7,709 nucleotides of DNA from the NCBI GenBank assembly GCA_009780445.1, contig WRAA01000094.1, positions 1-7,709 on the forward strand, read 5' to 3'. The notes beneath the pieces are model-generated. The model did not search any database. It was not told where the DNA came from and saw only the letters and a list, made by a program, of their open reading frames with translations. The position numbers were made by a program, and so were the translations under genes. Below, piece after piece: positions 1-6,099 of this stretch. This stretch comes from Defluviitaleaceae bacterium (lineage in GTDB: Bacteria; Bacillota; Clostridia; Lachnospirales; WRAA01). Position 1 is the stretch's first letter, and each line of letters opens with the position of its first letter.

Positions 1-103
1 AAACGCCGCGAACCCGCAGTGGTTCGCAAGTTTGACGCTGACGACGTATGGCGGAAAAAGCACCGAAAATACGTCGGAATGGGGTTTTCAAACACGCCCT
101 AGG
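1..103 (+). repeat. Hairpin-containing intergenic repeat, copy A
   Basis: First of four related repeat copies; it may extend beyond the left window edge. It contains a 7-bp perfect stem (GCGAACC at 8-14, GGTTCGC at 21-27, 6-base loop), a middle section rich in GGCGGAAAA / CCGAAAAT motifs, and ends in the 18-mer GGGTTTTCAAACACGCCC (82-99) followed by TAGG. The reverse complement of 5921-6022 matches it over its whole length with, by eye, six substitutions and one single-base indel. A short open frame starting at 48 exists only because of the repeat and is not regarded as a gene. The shape suggests a non-autonomous mobile repeat or a REP/BIME-like element; which one cannot be settled from this window. 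Confidence 0.85.
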
Positions 104-210
104 AAGCGACGACGACGCGAACCCTCGTGGTTCGCTAGGAGGAGCTGACGACGCACGGCGGAAAATTTGCCGAAAATGCGCCGAAATGGGGTTTTCAAAC
201 ACGCCCAAGG
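104..210 (+). repeat. Hairpin-containing intergenic repeat, copy B (tandem with A)
   Basis: Second copy, directly behind copy A and in the same orientation. It has the same 7-bp stem (GCGAACC 117-123, GGTTCGC 129-135) with a 5-base loop, the GCTGACGACG and GGCGGAAAA blocks, and ends in the identical 18-mer (189-206) followed by AAGG. The sequence between the conserved blocks differs more from copy A than copy C does, but its 3' half (CCGAAAATGCGCCGAAATGG, 170-189) is closer to copy C. The copy ends 10 bases before the dinB start codon, and its terminal AAGG forms part of the likely dinB ribosome binding site. Confidence 0.8.
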
Positions 211-220
211 ACTGTGACCC

Positions 221-1408
221 ATGCGAATTGTTCATGTTGATTTAGATGCATTTTTTGCCGCGGTAGAAGTGCGCGACAATCCCGAACTTGCCGGAAAGCC
301 TCTGATAATCGGCGCGCTGCCCGGCGAACGCGGTGTTGTCGCTACTTGCAGTTACGAGGCGCGGAAGTACGGAGTACGCTCTGCCATGAGCATACAGGAG
401 GCATATCGCCGCTGTCCACAGGGAGTTTATATGCATCCCAACATGCACAAATACAGGGAGGCCTCCCGGCAAGTGCATAAAATTTGGAGCGATTACACCG
501 ACCTCTGCGAATATGTATCCTTGGATGAAGGTTTCATGGATGTTACGGGCTCGGAGCATCTGTTTGGCGGCGCGGGGGAAATCGGGCATGAGATAAAGCG
601 CAGAACGCTGGAAAATGTGGGGCTGACTTGTTCTGTGGGTTTAGGGTTTTCCATGATGTCCTCAAAGTTAGCCAGCGAAGAGGACAAGCCCGACGGATTC
701 TTTGAAATTCCAACGCCGCAGGCTCTGCGTGACCTAATCATCGACCGCAGTGTCCGCACAATTTATGGCGTAGGTGCAAAAACTGCCGATGAATTACAGC
801 GTATAGGGATAACAACCGTTCGGCATATTTATGGGAATACGCAAGGCGTGGTTGCCCTGCTTGGTAATCACGGCAGGCAGATAATTGAACTGGCTGACGG
901 CATTGACCATCGCAGGGTAACACCTTCATCGGAGGCAAAATCCATCGGCACAGAGCAGACTTTCCAGAAGGATACAAAGGACTTCGCCTACCTTCAAGAT
1001 GTCCTGTTATTAACGGCGCAAAAACTTAGCTTTGATGTGAAACTTAAAGGCATTTATGCCCACACAATCACGTTAAAAATCACCTATGCCGATATGAAGT
1101 CAGTAACACGCTCCAAAAGCGGCAATGCCACGAACAACGCGCGGATTATATACGAAACCGCCGCCGCGCTGCTGGATAAAATCGAACGCCGCCCAATTCG
1201 GCTTATAGGTATAACCTTGAGCAATTTCACCACTTCGCCCGCTATGCAAATGTCGCTGTTTGATACCAGCGAAGATGAACAGAAAAACAAACTGGACGAT
1301 GCCATGCTGGAGCTGCAGAAAAAATATGGCAGGGGCATTGTTAAAACCGCAAGCGTTCTTGGCGCAGAAAAGAGAATCGGAGAAAGCGATGATTGCTCTT
1401 TACTTTGA
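221..1408 (+). CDS. dinB: Y-family DNA polymerase IV (DinB/UmuC family)
   Basis: Encodes a 395-residue low-fidelity polymerase for translesion synthesis, acting at stalled replication forks with the sliding clamp. Metal-binding residues D7 (HVDLDAFF) and D102-E103 (SLDEGFMD) are intact. F12 sits at the steric-gate position that excludes ribonucleotides. The finger motif GVRSAM is at 51-56, a helix-hairpin-helix-like IYGVGAKTADEL starts near 181, and the little-finger domain follows. QMSLF at 343-347 is a standard clamp-binding motif. Length lies within the usual 350-420 range. The ATG at 221 is preceded by AAGGA (207-211, 9-base gap), and the protein starts exactly where the family starts. 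The upstream DNA is repeat, so the native promoter may have been displaced. No LexA box with proper spacing was found. It is distinct from its neighbours in function; the hsdS remnant follows closely. Confidence 0.96.
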   Translation: MRIVHVDLDAFFAAVEVRDNPELAGKPLIIGALPGERGVVATCSYEARKYGVRSAMSIQEAYRRCPQGVYMHPNMHKYREASRQVHKIWSDYTDLCEYVSLDEGFMDVTGSEHLFGGAGEIGHEIKRRTLENVGLTCSVGLGFSMMSSKLASEEDKPDGFFEIPTPQALRDLIIDRSVRTIYGVGAKTADELQRIGITTVRHIYGNTQGVVALLGNHGRQIIELADGIDHRRVTPSSEAKSIGTEQTFQKDTKDFAYLQDVLLLTAQKLSFDVKLKGIYAHTITLKITYADMKSVTRSKSGNATNNARIIYETAAALLDKIERRPIRLIGITLSNFTTSPAMQMSLFDTSEDEQKNKLDDAMLELQKKYGRGIVKTASVLGAEKRIGESDDCSLL

Positions 1409-1446
1409 ATATGGCGAAACGGCGATAATACATTTACAAAACAAAG

Positions 1447-1598
1447 GAGCGTTTGAAAGCCCTTTGCATTCCTGTGCGCCGACTTAATTGCAAAATGAAT
1501 TTGCGGATTTTACGATTCAATCCAAAAAATCTAAAGCCCAAATGCAACAGGAACTTGATAAATTGGAATTATTATACAAATCAAAAAAATATCAATGA
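1447..1598 (+). pseudogene. C-terminal remnant of type I restriction specificity subunit HsdS, frameshifted
   Basis: The frame 1488-1595 reads LQNEFADF, then KSKAQMQQELDKLELLYKS and ends at TGA 1596-1598. This matches the well-known C-terminal conserved helix of HsdS proteins (LQxxFADF...KSK...QxSLxKLExLYKSLMQ). Just upstream, one frame over, 1447-1488 reads ERLKALCIPV followed by a leucine, which resembles the KALxIPVPPL stretch that normally precedes LQNEF. Restoring one base near 1486-1490 would join the two frames, so the fragment appears to carry a one-base deletion as well as lacking both target-recognition domains. The usual terminal MQEYF-type tail is replaced by KKYQ. It is a dead relic; no hsdR or hsdM is present. 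The recognition rests on memory of the family, not a search. Confidence 0.7.
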
Positions 1599-1612
1599 AG
1601 GGATTTTTTAAA

Positions 1613-2245
1613 ATGCTTTACAAAAAAATGTTCACATCAATAATCTTGATATTTATTGTGTCAACCGCATTAATGATTATCTTTTATCAGCATAACCAAT
1701 TATGGTCGGCGTTTTTTTCAAGTATAGCAGCAGGATGTGTAACAGGTGTTATTTTCTTGCTACATCAAAATTCAAAGGAAAAGGATGCAAGGCGGCTAAA
1801 AAGGCAAATCAAAAGCCATCCGCAAATGTGTTCTCGATTGTTGGAAATTGATCGCCAATTCAGGATAAACCAACGAGCTTTACTTAATGCCGAAGGTGAT
1901 AACTTCCATCTTCACCTCGCTGGGATTGTTAAGTTTGCGAATCAGTACGTGAGAGAATATTCACGGCTTGCCTCGGCTCATCCAAAATACTATCGAGATT
2001 TTGTGTATGATTCTATAGGTTTTAAAGAGTTATTTTCTGAGGTAATGGACAAGGTGGATTGGCTCGAAAGCAAGTTAGATGAGCCACCACCCGCATTAGC
2101 TTCAAAAGATGACAATGAGCGGACAGAGTATATAACAATAGCCCATAGCGTTCATTGTGCGTTTTTTGAGGTTTACTTAAAAATGGAAAATTCTGCAATG
2201 GATATTGCCAAGAAGAAGCACGATATAGACGAATCAATTATTTAG
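1613..2245 (+). CDS. Hypothetical two-helix membrane protein
   Basis: I do not recognise this family. From ATG 1613 the protein has 210 residues. Two hydrophobic segments lie near the N-terminus (about 7-25 and 31-50), joined by a short polar turn. The basic stretch after the second (KDARRLKRQIK) suggests that the remaining 155 residues are cytoplasmic. That part is largely helical and charged, with no catalytic signature I can name. ATG 1613 is preferred over the in-frame ATG 1595 because AAGGGA (1598-1603) sits 9 bases before 1613, whereas nothing comparable precedes 1595; the longer version would give 216 residues and overlap the HsdS remnant stop. The gene is markedly AT-rich against the DNA after 2300, which suggests separate acquisition. 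A small membrane-bound accessory or defence-type protein is possible, but no function can be assigned. Confidence 0.75.
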   Translation: MLYKKMFTSIILIFIVSTALMIIFYQHNQLWSAFFSSIAAGCVTGVIFLLHQNSKEKDARRLKRQIKSHPQMCSRLLEIDRQFRINQRALLNAEGDNFHLHLAGIVKFANQYVREYSRLASAHPKYYRDFVYDSIGFKELFSEVMDKVDWLESKLDEPPPALASKDDNERTEYITIAHSVHCAFFEVYLKMENSAMDIAKKKHDIDESII

Positions 2246-2307
2246 GCTGTTTAGCAGATGCACGTCCGCGTAACCTGCGTAATATAGTAGTTTAGGAGGC
2301 GATATCT

Positions 2308-3099
2308 GTGACAAACTCACGAGACATACAGGAACTGCACCCGGCTGTACGGCGCGGGTTCGAGGAATTCAACCGGCTGATGCGGTCGGAGGGTTTCTCG
2401 GCTGTTGGCGTATCATCGACATACCGCTGCAGCGCGTACCAGGATCAGCTGTTCGCGCAGGGGCGCACGCGGCCCGGCAACATTGTCACCAATGCGCGCG
2501 GCGGCGAAAGCATCCACAACTTCCGCCTGGCCTTCGACTTCTTCCAGAACATACGCGGGCAGGAGTGGAACAACGCCGCCTTCTTTGCGGAGGGCGGGCG
2601 CATTTGGCGCGGAATGGGCGGCGTGTGGGGCGGCGACTGGGCAAGCTTCCGGGACAGGACGCACTGCGAGTTCACCGGCGGGTTAAGCCTTAGGGATCTG
2701 CAAGGTGGACGGAGGCTTGCGCAGGACGCAACAATGCCGTGGGAAGCCGCAAGGCCAAAGTCCGAACCTACGCCGCCCGTGCCCGCGCTTTTCCCGCTTT
2801 CGCAGGAAAACCTGGCGGCGATGTCCGCCCTTGGTGTGATGAACTCCCCCGAATATTGGCGCAATGTCACGAGTGTGCGCTATCTCGACAACTTGCTGGA
2901 CAACGTGCGCCGGCGTAACCTGATGGACAGCGCAGTGGACAACGGCAACGGCAGCTTCGACACCGCCCTTGAAATCTTGCAGGCCGCGGGGGTCATCACC
3001 GACCCGGCCTACTGGCGCAACGCCGTAAGCTCCGGCGAAGTGCCGCACCTCGACACCCTCATCATCAACATTTCCAAGCGCAGCCGCATCGGAAGCTGA
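2308..3099 (+). CDS. M15-family peptidoglycan peptidase with duplicated C-terminal motif
   Basis: A 263-residue protein, probably an endolysin-like L-Ala-D-Glu or D-Ala-D-Ala peptidase cleaving peptidoglycan stem peptides. The GTG start at 2308 has a perfect AGGAGG (2294-2299) 8 bases upstream. The catalytic domain (about 1-130) shows STYR (37-40), the zinc motif SIHNFRLAFD (ligands H70 and D77) and DRTHCEF (D116 as likely catalytic acid, H119 as third ligand), preceded by GGDW as in phage and CwlK-type enzymes. R73 replaces the usual glycine of SxHxxGxAxD. A Pro-rich linker (about 149-162) leads to two copies of a motif, ALGVMNSPEYWRN (174-186) and AAGVITDPAYWRN (226-238), each followed by a helix; this may be a wall- or self-binding module. 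There is no signal peptide, so export would need a holin or lysis. Remnant prophage origin is possible. Confidence 0.85.
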   Translation: MTNSRDIQELHPAVRRGFEEFNRLMRSEGFSAVGVSSTYRCSAYQDQLFAQGRTRPGNIVTNARGGESIHNFRLAFDFFQNIRGQEWNNAAFFAEGGRIWRGMGGVWGGDWASFRDRTHCEFTGGLSLRDLQGGRRLAQDATMPWEAARPKSEPTPPVPALFPLSQENLAAMSALGVMNSPEYWRNVTSVRYLDNLLDNVRRRNLMDSAVDNGNGSFDTALEILQAAGVITDPAYWRNAVSSGEVPHLDTLIINISKRSRIGS

Positions 3100-3105
3100 T
3101 AACCC

Positions 3106-3507
3106 GGTGGTACGGAAGAATTGGCACACCTTGAAATGATCGGCACCATATGTCACCAGCTTGTGGAGAACGCAACGCCGGAGCAGATGCGTGAGGCCGG
3201 GATGGACGCGTCCTATATCGACCACGGCCTGGGCATACACCCCCACGGCGCGAGCGGGGTGGCATGGACGGCGGCGTATATACAGTCCAAGGGCGACCCG
3301 ATCACAGATCTGTATGAAAACATGGCGGCGGAGCAGAAGGCCCGTTCGACCTATGAATATCTGCTGGATCTTATCGACGACCCGGACGTGGCTGACCCCA
3401 TAAGGTTCCTGCGCGAGAGGGAAGTAGTGCATTTCCAACGCTTCGGCGAATGTCTGCGCTATGTGCACGACTACCTCGACAGCAAGCGGATGTTCTACGC
3501 GAAGTAA
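3106..3507 (+). pseudogene. cotJC: 5'-truncated CotJC-like manganese catalase / spore coat protein
   Basis: From 3109 the frame reads GTEELAHLEMIGTI, then IDHGLGIHPHGASGV, KGDPITDLYENMAAEQKAR and FLREREVVHFQRF, ending at TAA 3505-3507. This is the di-manganese ferritin-like family (CotJC, about 190 residues) from roughly residue 60 onward. The first helices, including one glutamate ligand, are absent, and a stop (TAA 3100-3102) lies just upstream in frame. The only usable start is TTG 3121, giving 128 residues that begin directly after the second ligand glutamate of the ExxH motif and with no proper ribosome binding site. Three of the five expected ligands remain (the ExxH histidine, the Glu of AAEQKAR, the His of REREVVHF with its Glu nearby). 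The remaining frame is clean, so truncation is recent or the piece is still expressed. No cotJA or cotJB is present. Confidence 0.75.
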
Positions 3508-3566
3508 GTCTGCATTGTTTTGCACTTAAAAGTGTAGTGCAATGTAAGCTGTAAAATTATTGTAAG

Positions 3567-3605
3567 AGCCCGGAGGCGGTCACTAAGCGACTACCCGGGC
3601 TTTTG
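3567..3605 (+). terminator. Rho-independent terminator after cotJC fragment
   Basis: AGCCCGG (3567-3573) pairs perfectly with CCGGGCT (3595-3601), followed by TTT and a short U-run (TTTTG). The loop of 21 bases is large and may hold weak inner pairing. A smaller imperfect stem-loop (TGCACT 3521-3526 with AGTGTA 3531-3536, outer CATTG/CAATG) lies upstream. Together they would end transcription from the M15 peptidase and cotJC region before the patatin gene. Confidence 0.75.
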
Positions 3606-3687
3606 TATGTCAATTTGAACTAATAGATGATTGGCAGTAACGCATGATGCCCGCGCTTAATAAACTGGAGCGTAGGGGGGTGTGGGT

Positions 3688-4674
3688 GTGCCTAAGTGTG
3701 ACGCGGTGTTCCAGGGCGGCGGGGTGAAGGGTACGGGCTTTGCGGGAGCGGTGATGGTGCTGGAGGAAGCCGGTTATGAGTTTGAGAACATTGTGGGAAC
3801 GTCGGCCGGGGCGATTGTGGCGGCGTTGCTGGCGGCGGGTTACAAGGGAAGCGAGATCCGCGACGAGCTGGTGCGGCTGGACTACAAGCTGATGCTGGAC
3901 GCTCCGTGGCTGGTGAGGAGGTTCTACACGCCTAAGCTGATGAATCTTGCCCACAGGTGGGGCATTTACAGCGCGGACGCGTTCGAGGACTGGCTGAGCG
4001 ATCTGCTGCGCAAGAAGGGCGCGGTGTGCTTCGCGGATATCCGCACAGACCTTGAGGACGAGAGGTACCGCTACAAGTTCCAGGCGATAGCGTCGGACAT
4101 AACGGACAAGGCCATGCTGCTCCTGCCGGGGGATCTCGCGCGGTTCGGCATAGACCCGGACAGCTTCCCAATTTCCAAGGCCGTTAGGATGAGCATGTGC
4201 ATACCGTTCTACTTCGAGCCGTTTCGGCTGACATGCAAGGACGGCAGGGAACATGTGATTCTGGACGGCGGGCTGCTCAGCAACTACCCCGTGTGGGTGC
4301 TGGACGACGGAAGCCCGAACCCCGCCCTGCCCACCTTCGGCTTTAAGTTCGGAAGCGACAACAAAAGCCCGCGCAGGACAGACCACGGCAACACCCTCAT
4401 AGGTTTTGTCAAGGCGATAATATCCACTCTCATGAGCGCGTGGGATAACCGGCACATTTCGGAATCCCGCGGGGATCTTGCGCGCACAATATTGATATCC
4501 ACCGCGATAACCTCGGGCAGCAAGGGCAGGGTGGTCGGCACCACAGAATTTGACATCTCCGACGCCGAAAAGCTCCGGCTGCTTGAAAACGGAATGACGG
4601 CCGCGCGCAAGTTCCTGACCACGTGGAATTTCGAAAGGTGGAAGCAGGAGTTTCGCTCGAAGATTATAAAGTAG
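3688..4674 (+). CDS. Patatin-like phospholipase
   Basis: Encodes a patatin-family Ser-Asp dyad acyl hydrolase, expected to release fatty acids from phospholipids or related lipids. With the GTG start at 3688 (328 residues) the oxyanion-hole loop GGGVKG is at 10-15, the nucleophile elbow GTSAG has Ser39, and the catalytic Asp is in DGG at 193-195, followed by LLSNYP. All essential residues are present. GTG 3688 is chosen because AGGGGG (3674-3679) lies 8 bases upstream; GTG 3682 in the same frame would leave almost no spacing but cannot be excluded (330 residues). There is no signal peptide or lipobox, so it is cytosolic or membrane-associated. It stands alone downstream of a terminator, and no nucleotide-cyclase partner of the CBASS type is present. 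The MFS gene follows after 69 bases and has its own promoter. Confidence 0.93.
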   Translation: MPKCDAVFQGGGVKGTGFAGAVMVLEEAGYEFENIVGTSAGAIVAALLAAGYKGSEIRDELVRLDYKLMLDAPWLVRRFYTPKLMNLAHRWGIYSADAFEDWLSDLLRKKGAVCFADIRTDLEDERYRYKFQAIASDITDKAMLLLPGDLARFGIDPDSFPISKAVRMSMCIPFYFEPFRLTCKDGREHVILDGGLLSNYPVWVLDDGSPNPALPTFGFKFGSDNKSPRRTDHGNTLIGFVKAIISTLMSAWDNRHISESRGDLARTILISTAITSGSKGRVVGTTEFDISDAEKLRLLENGMTAARKFLTTWNFERWKQEFRSKIIK

Positions 4675-4675
4675 G

Positions 4676-4704
4676 TTGACATTTTTTGTCGATGGGTGTA
4701 TGCT
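4676..4704 (+). promoter_or_regulatory. Sigma-A promoter of the MFS gene
   Basis: A perfect -35 box TTGACA (4676-4681), a 17-base spacer and a -10 box TATGCT (4699-4704, four of six consensus bases). Transcription would begin near 4711, giving a leader of about 33 bases. The -35 box begins one base after the patatin stop codon, so the transporter can be expressed independently while read-through from patatin remains possible. Confidence 0.75.
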
Positions 4705-4743
4705 GGACAATGTTGTACGATATCATTATGAGCGGATGAGAAC

Positions 4744-5913
4744 ATGAACGAATCGTTTTACTCGAGGCTGGACCCTGCGAGCAAGTACCTGTTGCTGTGC
4801 TGCTTCTTTATCTTTACGCTGAACGGGCTGTATGCCATGGTGCTGGGTTCGCTCCTGCCGCTTATCAGCGCGGAGTATGGGCTTAGCAATACGCAGAGCG
4901 GGGCCTTGCTTTCGGCGCACCACACGGGCAACTTGGCCGCCGGCTTCCTTGCGGGCATACTGCCGCTGTACCTGGGGCGCAAGAAGGCTCTGATCTTCCT
5001 GTGCATGTTCGTGGTGCTGGGTTTTGTGATAGTTGTTGTGACGGGGAACCCGGTCTGGCTGATAATCGGCTTCCTGTTTATTGGTATAAGCCGCGGCAGC
5101 ATATCCAACTTTAACAACGCGATAGTGAACGAGGTGTCGGGCGGAAGCACCTCCGCGCTGAACTTCCTACACAGCACCTTTGCCGTGGGCGCACTTGTCG
5201 CGCCGTTTATCGTGATATGGAGCACTAACGCGGCGGGCGACGAAGGCTGGAAGATAGCCGCCCTGATAATAGCCGGGCTTGTGCTGGCGGCGAATCTGCT
5301 GTTTTTGCGGGCGGACTTCAGCGGCCTTTCGCAGGCCGCGCGCAAGGCGAAGATGTCCTATGGATTCCTGAAGAATACGCGGCTCTGGGTTAACGTGGGT
5401 ATACTCTTCTTCTATCTGTGCGTAGAGGCCACGGTCAACGGCTGGATAGTGACATACTTCGTTAACGAAGGCATTATGTCGCGGGAATTTGCGCAGACCC
5501 TTGCGGCCCTGCTGTGGGCGGTGATCCTTGTGGGCCGGCTCAGCATTGTGTTCGTGGGCGACAGGATCTCGAAGAAGAAGATACTGGCCGCGGCCGCGGC
5601 GGGAACCGCAGTGTTCTACATAATGCTGCTCGCGACGGAGAACGTGGCGGTGATAACTCTGGCGATAATCGGCCTTGGCTTCTCCACGGCCGGAATTTAT
5701 CCCACGGTTATCGCAAATGTCAGCAAGACCATCCGCGACTATCCGCAAAGCCTGGGCGTGCTGCTGCTGATAAGCGGGCTGGGCGCGATAGTGATGCCGC
5801 TTATCACCGGCGCGCTGTCCGACAGGTTCGGCATATTCGCCGGCATGAGCGCGGTGGTTGCGGCCATAGGGCTGATGATCGTGCTCGTGGTTGCAGATAT
5901 ACGAAAAGCCTAG
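4744..5913 (+). CDS. MFS transporter, substrate unknown
   Basis: A 389-residue, strongly hydrophobic integral membrane protein of the length and pattern of a 12-helix major facilitator permease. The cytoplasmic loop between helices 2 and 3 carries a weakened motif A ending LGRKKAL (about 78-84), and the second half repeats it as GRLSIVFVGDRISKKK in the helix 8-9 loop. NFLHSTFAVGALVAP (about 140-154) resembles the helix-5 region of the fucose/hexose:H+ symporter branch, so a sugar or similar small polar solute is conceivable; that assignment is tentative. The ATG at 4744 follows GGATGAG (4734-4740), a weak ribosome binding site close to the start. The stop codon TAG 5911-5913 lies inside a small hairpin at the edge of the repeat palindrome. 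Export of a lysophospholipid product from the neighbouring patatin is speculative. Confidence 0.92.
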   Translation: MNESFYSRLDPASKYLLLCCFFIFTLNGLYAMVLGSLLPLISAEYGLSNTQSGALLSAHHTGNLAAGFLAGILPLYLGRKKALIFLCMFVVLGFVIVVVTGNPVWLIIGFLFIGISRGSISNFNNAIVNEVSGGSTSALNFLHSTFAVGALVAPFIVIWSTNAAGDEGWKIAALIIAGLVLAANLLFLRADFSGLSQAARKAKMSYGFLKNTRLWVNVGILFFYLCVEATVNGWIVTYFVNEGIMSREFAQTLAALLWAVILVGRLSIVFVGDRISKKKILAAAAAGTAVFYIMLLATENVAVITLAIIGLGFSTAGIYPTVIANVSKTIRDYPQSLGVLLLISGLGAIVMPLITGALSDRFGIFAGMSAVVAAIGLMIVLVVADIRKA

Positions 5914-5920
5914 GGGATGC

Positions 5921-6022
5921 CCTAGGGCGTGTTTGAAAACCCCATTTCGGCGCATTTTCGGTGCTTTTTCCGCCATACGTCGTCAGTGTCAAACTTGCGA
6001 ACCACAAGGGTTCGCGGCGTTT
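5921..6022 (-). repeat. Hairpin-containing intergenic repeat, copy C (inverted)
   Basis: Reverse-complement counterpart of copy A at 1-103, about 93% identical by eye over the full unit, including the closing CCTAGG-18-mer end (5921-5942) and the 7-bp stem (GCGAACC 5997-6003, GGTTCGC 6009-6015). The loop differs in length by one base from copy A. Such conservation over non-coding sequence implies recent duplication or gene conversion. Confidence 0.88.
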
Positions 6023-6092
6023 GCCACTTCCTAGTCTAGCGAAAAAATCACTCGAAAATCTGCCGGAAGCGGGTTTTCAAACACGCCCCAGG
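6023..6092 (+). repeat. Partial, diverged repeat copy D
   Basis: A shortened copy facing the opposite way to C. Only the distal half is recognisable: a CTCGAAAATCTGCCGGAAGC block resembling the CCGAAAATGCGCCGAAATGG block of B and C, then the perfect 18-mer GGGTTTTCAAACACGCCC (6071-6088) and CAGG. The hairpin half is missing or degraded (CTAGTCTAGCG at about 6031-6041 may be its trace). Together C and D give an element of about 170 bp with 18-bp perfect terminal inverted repeats. Confidence 0.7.
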
Positions 6093-6099
6093 CTTTTAC

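Larger units (their letters stand above)
5904..6097. terminator. Compound palindrome between convergent genes, possible bidirectional terminator
   Basis: The outer arms AAAAGCCT (5904-5911) and AGGCTTTT (6090-6097) are exact inverted repeats, and inside them GGGCGTGTTTGAAAACCC (5925-5942) pairs with its perfect complement at 6071-6088. Reading out in either direction, the stem ends in a run of four T. A separate tight hairpin CCTAGGG-GATG-CCCTAGG (5909-5926) overlaps the transporter stop codon. Its place between convergent genes fits a two-way terminator, although the inner loop is long. Confidence 0.45.

Noticed and set aside
8..135. CGAAC...GTTCG inverted pairs upstream of dinB looking like Gram-positive LexA (SOS) boxes
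   Set aside because: The half sites are separated by 7 or 8 bases instead of the required 4, the spacing varies between copies, and the same pairs occur in copy C far from any SOS gene. They are the repeat's hairpin stems.
1..210. Possible CRISPR array
   Set aside because: Only two direct copies here, units of ~105 bp, no regularly spaced unique spacers, and no cas genes.
1389..1487. Small open frame overlapping the dinB end (32 residues)
   Set aside because: No ribosome binding site or familiar YolD-like sequence; it runs directly into the hsdS remnant and is best explained as chance.
2683..3525. Minus-strand open frame (280 residues) across the peptidase and cotJC fragment
   Set aside because: Both plus-strand products are recognisable families; the antisense product has no motif.
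3688..4674. Patatin as a CBASS effector (CapV-like)
   Set aside because: No cGAS/DncV-like nucleotidyltransferase or ancillary genes nearby, and it sits between a terminator and a transporter promoter.
3610..4710. Long minus-strand open frame (366 residues) opposite the patatin gene
   Set aside because: It mirrors the GC-rich patatin gene, has a low-complexity Arg/His/Val-rich composition, and lacks recognisable motifs; the plus strand carries an intact catalytic dyad.
5167..5976. Minus-strand open frame (269 residues) starting inside repeat copy C
   Set aside because: Its start comes from the repeat and the rest is antisense to the MFS transporter with no membrane or domain pattern.
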